Shown here one piece after another: positions 1 through 5,365 of a stretch of 5,365 bases of DNA (position 1 is its first letter; each line of letters begins with the position of its first letter). This stretch comes from Oscillospiraceae bacterium (GTDB taxonomy: Bacteria > Bacillota > Clostridia > Oscillospirales > Acutalibacteraceae). A program made the translations under genes and the position numbers. Location of the stretch: positions 1 through 5,365 of the forward strand of contig CADBMQ010000029.1 of NCBI GenBank assembly GCA_902795765.1, read 5' to 3'. The notes beneath the pieces were generated by a model, which was not told the DNA's origin, ran no database searches, and saw only the letters and a list, made by a program, of their open reading frames with translations.

Positions 1-1551
1 GATTGTACTCTTAATTTGTTCACCTTGGCAATCGCACATATAACGTTTGATATACCTTATGTTGTGCTATCAGTTGCACCGAAACTTCGCCAGATGAATA
101 GTCATACCTACGAAGCAGCGCTTGACTTGGGTTGTACTCCAATGTCAGCACTCTTTAAAGTAATTTTGCCAGAAATAATGCCGGGAATTATTACAGGTGC
201 AATTATGGCATTCACAATGTCGCTTGATGACTTTGTAATCAGTTATTTCACATCAGGCGCAGAGTCGCAGACCTTACCGCTTGTAATTTACTCGATGACA
301 AAGCGTAAAATCAGTCCAAAAATCAACGCAATGTCGGCGATTTTGTTTGTAACAGTATTGATTTTGCTTATCATCGTAAATGTTCGTCAACGTACAGATG
401 ATGGCAGTGCGAAGAAGAAAAAGCGTGGTGCAGTAAGTGAATTCTTCCATAGTCCGAAAAAAGTTATCGGCTCGATTGTTGCACTTGTCATACTCATCAG
501 CGTTCCCGTTGCTATTTCGTCAAGCGTGACTGATAAAACAGTAACTATAAATGTATATAACTGGGGCGAAAACATCTCAGATGGTACAGACGACACAATG
601 GATGTTGTCGAACAGTTTGAGCAGGAAACAGGAATTAAAGTCAACTATTCGACCTATCAAACAAATGAGGATTTGTATCAAAAACTCAAAACAGGCGGTG
701 TTAGTTTTGATGTAATTATTCCGTCTGACTATATGATAGGCAGAATGATTAAAGAAGATATGCTCGAAAAATTGAATTTCGACAATATCCCGAACTATTC
801 ATTTGTTGACGAAAAATATAAAACAGGCGAGAGCATTTCTTACGATCCGCAACACGAATACAGCGTTCCATATACTGCCGGCAGAGTTGGCTTGATTTAC
901 AATGCCGATAAGATTACCGAAGAAGTTGATTCTTGGCAGATTTTGTGGGACGAAAAATATAAGAACAACATTCTTATGTTCGATAACCCTCGTGACGCAT
1001 TCGGCATTTCACAGATAATGTTGTCGCAGTCGCTTAATTCGGAGAGTGAAACCGAACTCGAACAGGCCGCAGAGTTGCTTCGTAAACAAAAGGCAGTAGC
1101 TCCTGTTTACGCAATGGACCAAATAATGGAGAAAATGCCGAGTGGAGATGCTTATGTAGCACCTTATTACATCGGTGACTGCTTGACAATGTATGCGGAA
1201 GCACTTGAAAATGATGTCAATCTTAAATGCGTTATCCCGAAAGAGGGAACTAACGTCTTTGTTGATGCAATGTGCGTACCGAAAGGAACAAAGCACAAGG
1301 CAGAGGCAGAGCAGTTTATAAACTTTATGCTCCGTACCGATGTAGCACTTGCTAATATCGAGTATATTGCATATACTTCACCGCAGAAAGAAGTGGCAGA
1401 TTTGCACAAAAAAGAACTCATCGAGGAATACGGCGAAGAAATTGCCGACCTTATTTATCCCGATGATTTGGGCAAAGTAGAAATGTTTAAAACACTTTCC
1501 GATAAAGCAAATCAAAAAATGACAGAATTATGGACGTATGTAAAAAAATGA
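1..1551 (+). CDS. potCD: PotC-PotD fusion: polyamine ABC transporter permease fused to substrate-binding protein (5' partial)
   Basis: This is the membrane and capture part of a spermidine/putrescine-type ABC importer. The frame is open from base 1 and lacks an initiation signal, so about 130 N-terminal permease residues lie outside the window; the TTG at 16 is internal. The visible PotC part starts at a segment like 'HITFDIPYVVLSV', followed by the EAA loop that contacts the ATPase (about 112-187, EAALDLG...LPEIMPG) and the last permease helices (helix near 328-381). A lysine-rich linker (KKKKRG, about 409-429) precedes an extra hydrophobic helix (about 460-525), then a full-length PotD-like domain (541-1551) opening with VTINVYNWGE and containing FEQETGIKV, STYQTNEDLYQKLK, VDSWQILW and INFMLRTDVA. 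The order predicts a cytoplasmic linker and a PotD domain tethered outside the membrane, with no lipobox cysteine. Fused PotCD proteins are known in Firmicutes; potA and potB would be expected upstream. Exact substrate is not settled by sequence. Confidence 0.93.
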   Translation, partial: DCTLNLFTLAIAHITFDIPYVVLSVAPKLRQMNSHTYEAALDLGCTPMSALFKVILPEIMPGIITGAIMAFTMSLDDFVISYFTSGAESQTLPLVIYSMTKRKISPKINAMSAILFVTVLILLIIVNVRQRTDDGSAKKKKRGAVSEFFHSPKKVIGSIVALVILISVPVAISSSVTDKTVTINVYNWGENISDGTDDTMDVVEQFEQETGIKVNYSTYQTNEDLYQKLKTGGVSFDVIIPSDYMIGRMIKEDMLEKLNFDNIPNYSFVDEKYKTGESISYDPQHEYSVPYTAGRVGLIYNADKITEEVDSWQILWDEKYKNNILMFDNPRDAFGISQIMLSQSLNSESETELEQAAELLRKQKAVAPVYAMDQIMEKMPSGDAYVAPYYIGDCLTMYAEALENDVNLKCVIPKEGTNVFVDAMCVPKGTKHKAEAEQFINFMLRTDVALANIEYIAYTSPQKEVADLHKKELIEEYGEEIADLIYPDDLGKVEMFKTLSDKANQKMTELWTYVKK

Positions 1552-2195
1552 TTAAAGTAGTATTATTTGATATGGACGGCACGATTTTGAATACACTCGA
1601 TGATCTTGCCGACAGTTTAAATCACGTATTAGAGCAGTATGGTTTGCCGACTCACGAAACTGAAAAATATAAGCATTTCGTGGGCAATGGCATACCTGTT
1701 CTGTGCGAAAGAGTTATGCCCGAAGATAAGCGTTCGGATAAGGCACTTTACGAGAGTATTTACCACGATTTCCTTGAATACTATGGTAAACACTCGCTCG
1801 ATAAAACAGCGCCTTATAAGGGCATACCTGAACTTGCAGAAGCACTTCGTGAGCGTGGACTTCACACGGCAGTTATAACCAATAAGGCTCAACCTGCCGC
1901 AGATAAGGTTTTAGAGCATTTCTTCCCGAATATGTTTGACTTTGTAATCGGTCAAATCTCCGAAATGCCGACCAAACCACATCCTGCCGGAACATTTAAA
2001 GCACTTGAACGCCTTGGTGTGACTGCTGATGAAGCACTTTTTATAGGCGATTCATCTGTCGATATGCAGACTGCGAAAAATGCAGGAATTGACTCGGTAG
2101 GTGTCTTGTGGGGATTTCGTGATGAAAAGGAACTGCGAGATAATGGTGCAAAATATATCGTGTCAAGCCCCGAACAAATTCTTGATTTAATCTAA
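1548..2195 (+). CDS. HAD superfamily subfamily IA hydrolase, phosphoglycolate phosphatase (Gph)-like
   Basis: A soluble cytoplasmic phosphatase of 215 residues, normal length for the family. Motif I is FDMDGT (nucleophile D8, acid/base D10), motif II ends in ITNK (T111), motif III is the lysine of PTKPHP (K143), and motif IV is FIGDSSVD (D168, D172), so the Mg-dependent phosphoryl-transfer site looks intact. Residues about 15-85 form the helical C1 cap, with a VGNG element typical of Gph. I chose the ATG at 1548 because it gives the family-typical MIKVVLFDMDGT opening and overlaps the preceding TGA as ATGA, suggesting translational coupling. An in-frame ATG at 1530 would add six residues, and neither start has a good Shine-Dalgarno. 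Gph removes phosphate from 2-phosphoglycolate, but this family includes many sugar-phosphate, nucleotide and pyrophosphate phosphatases, so the substrate is unknown. A direct link to polyamine transport is not shown by the sequence. Confidence 0.92.
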   Translation: MIKVVLFDMDGTILNTLDDLADSLNHVLEQYGLPTHETEKYKHFVGNGIPVLCERVMPEDKRSDKALYESIYHDFLEYYGKHSLDKTAPYKGIPELAEALRERGLHTAVITNKAQPAADKVLEHFFPNMFDFVIGQISEMPTKPHPAGTFKALERLGVTADEALFIGDSSVDMQTAKNAGIDSVGVLWGFRDEKELRDNGAKYIVSSPEQILDLI

Positions 2196-2211
2196 TAAAA
2201 CTCAAATTATT

Positions 2212-2254
2212 AAATCCTCTTGTGATAGAAAACTTTATCGCAAGAGGATTTTTT
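2212..2254 (+). terminator. Rho-independent terminator of the potCD-HAD operon
   Basis: An inverted repeat of 15 base pairs (2213-2227 with 2236-2250) has a single G-U wobble (T2223 with G2240) and an 8-nt loop, GAAAACTT. The 3' arm runs into six T residues (2249-2254). It begins 17 bases after the HAD stop codon, as expected for an intrinsic terminator closing the upstream operon. It isolates the next gene, which therefore needs its own promoter. Confidence 0.93.
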
Positions 2255-2296
2255 ACTATTATTTAAAACAGAAATCTTTTATATTAGTTAAAAATA

Positions 2297-2325
2297 TTGC
2301 AAATTACAAGTTGTTAGTATATAAT
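2297..2325 (+). promoter_or_regulatory. Candidate sigma-A-type promoter P1 for the secreted protein gene
   Basis: A perfect TATAAT (2320-2325) sits 17 nt downstream of TTGCAA (2297-2302), which matches four of six positions of the consensus -35 TTGACA. It lies just after the upstream terminator and before a gene with a good ribosome binding site. The region is very AT-rich, so chance TATAAT matches are possible. Confidence 0.55.
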
Positions 2326-2336
2326 TAGTATTATAA
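2314..2336 (+). repeat. Short tandem direct repeat over the promoter region
   Basis: TTAGTATATAA (2314-2324) is followed immediately by TTAGTATTATAA (2325-2336), two near-identical copies with an 11-nt period, about one helical turn. The first copy contains most of the P1 -10 hexamer. It could be a regulator-binding site or just low-complexity AT-rich sequence. Confidence 0.4.
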
Positions 2337-2344
2337 GATGGTAA

Positions 2345-2353
2345 TGTTATAAT
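2345..2353 (+). promoter_or_regulatory. Candidate extended -10 promoter P2
   Basis: TGTTATAAT forms an extended -10 element (TGn followed by the perfect hexamer TATAAT at 2348-2353). At 17-nt spacing the -35 position reads TTAGTA, a poor match, which is acceptable for an extended -10 promoter. Transcription would start near 2360, leaving a leader of only about 23 nt, just including the Shine-Dalgarno. P1 and P2 may act in tandem or only one may be real. Confidence 0.45.
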
Positions 2354-2366
2354 CAAATAAGACAAC

Positions 2367-2372
2367 AAGGAG
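2367..2372 (+). promoter_or_regulatory. Ribosome binding site of the secreted multidomain protein
   Basis: AAGGAG, with 10 nt before the ATG at 2383, is a strong match to the anti-Shine-Dalgarno of Firmicutes 16S rRNA. It fixes the start of this gene at 2383. No comparable site precedes the reading frame that resumes after the internal stop at 3031. Confidence 0.85.
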
Positions 2373-2382
2373 AAAATATAGA

Positions 2383-3033
2383 ATGTGTAAACGTATTTTT
2401 TGTATATTGCTATGTATGGTTATGAGTATGGTGTTGATACCTGTAAATGCACTTGGTGCAGAAGAGCCGAGCGATCTTCATATTAAATACGATAAGGCAA
2501 ATCAAGCTATTACTTGGGACTCATTTCCGAATGTTGTAAGTTATAGTGTGGGAATTAGAAATGTTGGAAGCACAAAAAATCTGCTTACAATTAGCACAAG
2601 CCACGAAACGATAGATATGGAAGAAATACTTTCAGAAAATCTTTCAGTAAATGGCTTGGTTAATCATACCACTTCTCCTGGTGCAAACGCAGGATTTTAT
2701 GTAAACCCTCTTACAAATGACTTTGGTATTAGTGGAAATTACGATATTTGTATTAGTGTAGCTTATAAAACTACCGATGTATTTGACGGCTCTGTTCAAA
2801 AGAAAAAAGATACAAAAACATATAGCTTGAATTTCGATTATGTGCTTGAAAACGGATATCCGGGAAGCGTAGACGGAATTCGAATTATACGAAATAGTAG
2901 TGGCAATCCAATTTTAACTTGGGAAGACAATCGCCGTGATGGTGGTGTAAAAAAGAATTGCAACTATAAAGTTAGCGTTTCTTTTGTAGTTGAGGGTAAT
3001 ACATATTTTTTCAACGGCACTAGTGTTGTATAA
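2383..3033 (+). CDS. N-terminal fragment of the interrupted secreted protein: signal peptide plus FN3-like domains
   Basis: This is the part that would be translated if the TAA at 3031 terminates, giving 216 residues. It starts with a classical Sec signal peptide: K3 and R4, a hydrophobic core (IFCILLCMVMSMVLIP), then a likely signal peptidase I site near ALGA-E (about residue 26). The cysteines at 7 and 11 do not form a lipobox. Residues about 30-150 read as an FN3/Ig-like beta domain (AITWDSFPNVVSYSVGI is the usual B-C strand pattern with an invariant-type Trp). A second copy starts near 163 (PILTWEDN) and is cut off after NGTSVV. Because the second domain lacks its last strands, this fragment alone is unlikely to be a natural full-length product, although a secreted truncated protein could be made. 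Promoter and ribosome binding site are intact, so transcription is expected. Confidence 0.7.
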   Translation: MCKRIFCILLCMVMSMVLIPVNALGAEEPSDLHIKYDKANQAITWDSFPNVVSYSVGIRNVGSTKNLLTISTSHETIDMEEILSENLSVNGLVNHTTSPGANAGFYVNPLTNDFGISGNYDICISVAYKTTDVFDGSVQKKKDTKTYSLNFDYVLENGYPGSVDGIRIIRNSSGNPILTWEDNRRDGGVKKNCNYKVSVSFVVEGNTYFFNGTSVV

Positions 3034-3072
3034 AACGATTATGATATATCCACTTATAAAAACGAGATTGAT

Positions 3073-5340
3073 TTGACAAAACTTGAAGCAGAATTCAAAT
3101 CGAAAGGAATTGAAAACACTAAGATTAGTGTTAAAATTGAAGCATGCCTTTCTGATGTGAATTATTATAAATATTCAAACTCGGCAACAGCGACTTTGTG
3201 CTTAAATAGATTATTATCAAATCAATATTCCGTTGCAAGTTGGCGAGAGAAAGATGTTAGTCCATATTCTTTTTCGTATAACCTTAACGGAATGGATCAT
3301 ACAGCCGATTTCAGCCTTTATAAATATAGAATTAGTCTAATCAAAACAATAAGCGGTAGTAATCATAAAACAATATATACGCAAGATGCAGAGAATTATA
3401 TATCTCAGAAAACGATTGATTTTTCAGATAAAGTTGTGGTAAACGGCAGTGGTATTTACGCTGTTCTTGTCGAAGAAATTTACAAAAGCGGATCAAATTC
3501 CGGTCAAGTACATTCTTCTTATGCTACATGGGATAGAAGATATTTGTTTTCCGATTTCGTGCATTTTAGTAAACAAAATCCCGAAAACGACGCAGGATTA
3601 TCTTGTCAAGTAGGAGAAAAGTTGTCCATTTCTTATTCTGTTGCAGAAATTCCTTCATGGATGAAAAACGCAGGAATAACGGTTATTTCTCCTTCTGTTT
3701 CAATAGCAAATAGTAAGCATAGTGTAATTGACGAATTATCCTTTGGAAATGGGGATGCACGCTCGTGGTCGGGCAATTGGGTAATACCAAAAAGCGTTAT
3801 CGGTGAAACTGTTCACATTTCATATAACGTGTATTTAAAGGATAAGACGGGCAAAAGTGCCGTTGAATATTTGCAAACCAACTTTGTCGTAAATGTTGCA
3901 TCTGCGCCAAAGTTAATAAGCCCAACTCCCGTTATGGACCCCAACGGAAAGGTTAAGTGGACATCAGTTAAAGGTGCAACTGGCTACACGATTGAGTTGA
4001 AAGATCAAAGTCTTAATCGTGTAACAATAACCTCAACCACAAAGACAAATTGTGACCTTTCTTCCTATATGGTTGACGGGAAAATGTACAGATGCTATGT
4101 TACAGCAAATGATACAACAGGCGATCATTCCAAATCCGATACTGCTCGTAGCGAGTGGGTAACCTACTGCACAGATGAATTCTATGGCATATACATTGGT
4201 GGTGTACCTGTTACTAAACGAAACCGTTATGACGTTTTGGGCGATGGTAGTGTTGAGTTCTTACCAAATGGCGAGGAGTATGACGAGGATTTACATGGCG
4301 AGACACTTGTGTTAAATGGTCTGAAGATGAAAAATGCAGTTTATCACACTAACTTAGGTGGACACAGGGCAATGATTTCGATTGACCGAGATATAAGCGT
4401 TTATTTAATTGGTGAGAACAATATCAATCCAGGTATATGGGAAGACGATTTAGGTGGTCTTGACGGCATATATATCGGTACAAATGATTATGTCAGCTTT
4501 TACGGAAATGGTAATCTTAATATTTCAGTATCGAAAAACGGAAATAGTGCAATTTACTGTTGCGATTCTTCTATTACTTTATACGATGACGTAACTTTAA
4601 ATCTTTCGGGATTTTACGGTCTCAATTCTGATTATACAGGTATTGAAGTAGGATATCTCGATATGTATGACAACTCCAAGTTATATGCTTATGGTTATCG
4701 TGACGATAATGATAAAGATGGTTTGGCAGTATATTGTCCCAATATAACGTTGTATTATAATGCTTATTTTTACGCAGAATACGAGTGGAGTGAACAGGCT
4801 GTGTACACTTGGGATAGTTCATTCACTTGGAATTCACCGCTGAATATCCGTGGTATTAGAATTGTTCCGGGAAGCACATATCCCGAAAAGAATTGGGAAA
4901 CACTCAAAAGCATCAACACAACTCAGTCCGATGACGAGGGTGAATTCCGTGCCTTAGAGATTAAAGCATACAAAACAGGACTTAACATATCAGGTACAGT
5001 AACTTCATTTGGAGATAGCACAAAAGTAACTACCATAATTCTGAAAAAGAAAGGAACAAATGCTGTTGCGTATGCAAAAAATGTGGTAGGAAATAACACA
5101 AAATATGAAATTTTAGATGTTATTCCTGACACATACATTATGACAGTTTCGAAGGCAGATCATACCACTCGTGAATATACTATTACTGTGAAAGATAAAA
5201 GTGTAGTGCAGAATATCACACTGTCACTGTCAAAACCTGATAGTAACAAGGGCGATGTGAATGGAGATGGCGAAGTAGACGAGCTTGATTCTGCAATCAT
5301 TTCAAGATACTCCGCAGGTTTATTAAGCAGTTTGAATTAG
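3073..5340 (+). CDS. C-terminal fragment of the interrupted secreted protein: beta domains, carbohydrate-binding-like region, half dockerin
   Basis: The frame reopens at 3034, directly after the stop. The first usable start is a TTG at 3073 with only a weak GAGA upstream, and the first in-frame ATG is at 3292 without a ribosome binding site. There is no signal peptide, so an independent start would leave the product in the cytoplasm and begin mid-domain. I therefore read it as the second part of the gene starting at 2383. Contents in 755-residue numbering from the TTG: FN3-like stretch about 56-160 (YRISLIKT, GIYAVLVEE), a beta domain about 163-275, a well-formed FN3 domain 278-367 (GKVKWTSVKGATGYTIEL), a beta-strand-rich region about 370-600, a carboxypeptidase-regulatory-like domain about 636-720 (LNISGTVTSFG, DTYIMTVSKADH) and a dockerin segment 727-755. 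No enzyme active site is recognised. Annotation software would probably call this a separate dockerin/carbohydrate-binding protein. Confidence 0.7.
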   Translation: MTKLEAEFKSKGIENTKISVKIEACLSDVNYYKYSNSATATLCLNRLLSNQYSVASWREKDVSPYSFSYNLNGMDHTADFSLYKYRISLIKTISGSNHKTIYTQDAENYISQKTIDFSDKVVVNGSGIYAVLVEEIYKSGSNSGQVHSSYATWDRRYLFSDFVHFSKQNPENDAGLSCQVGEKLSISYSVAEIPSWMKNAGITVISPSVSIANSKHSVIDELSFGNGDARSWSGNWVIPKSVIGETVHISYNVYLKDKTGKSAVEYLQTNFVVNVASAPKLISPTPVMDPNGKVKWTSVKGATGYTIELKDQSLNRVTITSTTKTNCDLSSYMVDGKMYRCYVTANDTTGDHSKSDTARSEWVTYCTDEFYGIYIGGVPVTKRNRYDVLGDGSVEFLPNGEEYDEDLHGETLVLNGLKMKNAVYHTNLGGHRAMISIDRDISVYLIGENNINPGIWEDDLGGLDGIYIGTNDYVSFYGNGNLNISVSKNGNSAIYCCDSSITLYDDVTLNLSGFYGLNSDYTGIEVGYLDMYDNSKLYAYGYRDDNDKDGLAVYCPNITLYYNAYFYAEYEWSEQAVYTWDSSFTWNSPLNIRGIRIVPGSTYPEKNWETLKSINTTQSDDEGEFRALEIKAYKTGLNISGTVTSFGDSTKVTTIILKKKGTNAVAYAKNVVGNNTKYEILDVIPDTYIMTVSKADHTTREYTITVKDKSVVQNITLSLSKPDSNKGDVNGDGEVDELDSAIISRYSAGLLSSLN
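4180..4866 (+). other. Region encoding a beta-strand-rich, carbohydrate-binding-like domain
   Basis: The encoded segment has repeated short strands separated by turns, of the type 'GIYIGTNDYVSFYGNGNLNISV', 'AIYCCDSSITLYDDVTLNLSG' and 'GIEVGYLDMYDNSKLYAYG' (each given here only in part). It begins with a 'TLVLNGLKM' strand. This resembles the right-handed beta-helix rungs of secreted clostridial proteins annotated as carbohydrate-binding (Cthe_2159/DUF4353-like). It is rich in Tyr, Asp and Asn, which suits sugar and calcium binding. The family assignment is by pattern only. Confidence 0.45.
4978..5232 (+). other. Region encoding a carboxypeptidase-regulatory-like beta domain
   Basis: The pattern LNISGTVTSFGDST, then a strand IILKKKGTN, a YEILDVIPDTYIMTVSKADH motif and EYTITVKDKSV, is the common small transthyretin-like fold found just before dockerins in Ruminococcaceae secreted proteins. 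It is usually a spacer or binding module, not an enzyme. It ends about 18 bases before the dockerin calcium loop. Confidence 0.7.
5251..5337 (+). other. Region encoding a truncated type I dockerin (single calcium-binding repeat)
   Basis: GDVNGDGEVDELD fits the dockerin F-hand calcium loop, with D, N, D, D and D at loop positions 1, 3, 5, 9 and 12, followed by the helix SAIISRYSAGL. Dockerins bind cohesins and normally have two such repeats of about 22 residues. Here the protein ends eight codons after the AG of the first helix, with tandem stops TAG TAA at 5338-5343, so the second repeat is absent. Confidence 0.8.
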
Positions 5341-5365
5341 TAAATATATGTTAAAAAAGCAAAAA

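Larger units (their letters stand above)
2383..5340 (+). pseudogene. Secreted multidomain dockerin protein gene, interrupted by an in-frame TAA
   Basis: One 986-codon frame runs from the ATG at 2383 to the TAG at 5338, broken only by TAA at codon 217 (3031-3033). The same frame is open on both sides, with no frameshift, and the residues after the stop (NDYDISTYKNEIDLTKLEAE) continue the strand pattern of the FN3-like domain begun before it. Order in the joined protein: signal peptide (1-26), FN3-like domain (about 30-150), second FN3-like domain split by the stop (about 160-275), two further beta-sandwich-like regions (about 285-505), a clear FN3 domain (about 508-597), a beta-strand-rich, carbohydrate-binding-like region (about 600-830), a carboxypeptidase-regulatory-like domain (about 866-950) and a half dockerin (about 956-985). 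No catalytic domain is recognised. The intact protein would be exported and probably bind polysaccharide or attach through a cohesin. The stop may be a true nonsense mutation or a base-call error; TAA readthrough is unlikely. Confidence 0.72.

Noticed and set aside
16..18. TTG at 16 as the true start of the transporter gene
   Set aside because: The frame is open to base 1, and the encoded residues align to the interior of PotC (about residue 130), so the gene begins upstream of the window.
2255..2382. Riboswitch, small RNA or attachment site in the intergenic region
   Set aside because: After the terminator I find only AT-rich sequence with promoter-like hexamers and the ribosome binding site. 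There is no conserved-looking stem, no tRNA-like element and no inverted repeat pair of a mobile element.
3031..3075. Programmed readthrough or an altered genetic code at TAA 3031-3033
   Set aside because: TAA is the least leaky stop, no CUA-type readthrough context follows (next codon AAC), and TAA is used as the ordinary stop of the HAD gene. I know of no bacterial code that reassigns TAA.
3073..3075. TTG at 3073 as the start of a genuine separate gene
   Set aside because: Only a weak GAGA precedes it, the product would lack a signal peptide although its domains are extracellular types, and it would begin in the middle of an FN3-like domain.
4622..4822. Reverse-strand open frames inside the long secreted protein and inside potCD
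   Set aside because: They have no ribosome binding site and no recognisable protein pattern, and they lie fully opposite well-supported coding sequence; they look like chance open frames.
5341..5365. Start of a terminator or a second dockerin repeat after the final stop
   Set aside because: Only 25 bases remain. They contain A runs but no hairpin and no calcium-loop coding pattern, so nothing can be supported.
1..5365. CRISPR array, transposase, toxin-antitoxin or defence genes
   Set aside because: No spaced direct repeats, no insertion-sequence ends and no coding sequence of these families were seen on either strand.

Overview
The window looks like chromosomal DNA from an AT-rich, Gram-positive anaerobe of the Clostridia, probably a gut or rumen Ruminococcaceae/Lachnospiraceae relative. 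This rests on three things: a PotC-PotD fusion polyamine transporter, AAGGAG-type ribosome binding, and a secreted multidomain protein ending in a dockerin-type calcium loop. The assignment is inference; no rRNA or other phylogenetic marker is present. All genes lie on the + strand.

Bases 1-2195 are the 3' end of a transport operon. The first reading frame is open from base 1 and is cut by the window edge. It encodes the last part of a PotC-type ABC permease, a lysine-rich cytoplasmic linker, one extra membrane helix and a complete PotD-type polyamine-binding domain, all in one polypeptide. A Gph-like HAD phosphatase follows with an ATGA stop/start overlap. A strong intrinsic terminator (about 2212-2254) closes the operon.

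Bases 2255-2382 are a short intergenic region with two candidate sigma-A-type promoters, one of them with an extended -10, and a clear Shine-Dalgarno.

Bases 2383-5340 hold one long secreted-protein gene: signal peptide, several Ig/FN3-like beta domains, a repetitive beta-strand region resembling carbohydrate-binding beta-helices, a carboxypeptidase-regulatory-like beta domain and a C-terminal dockerin segment. Two things are odd. An in-frame TAA at 3031-3033 splits the frame inside an FN3-like domain, and the dockerin contains only the first of the usual two calcium-binding repeats. The simplest reading is a degraded or phase-off gene (or a sequencing/assembly error at one base) for a cellulosome-type or cell-surface polysaccharide-binding protein. 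I see no convincing novel defence, mobile or RNA system here.
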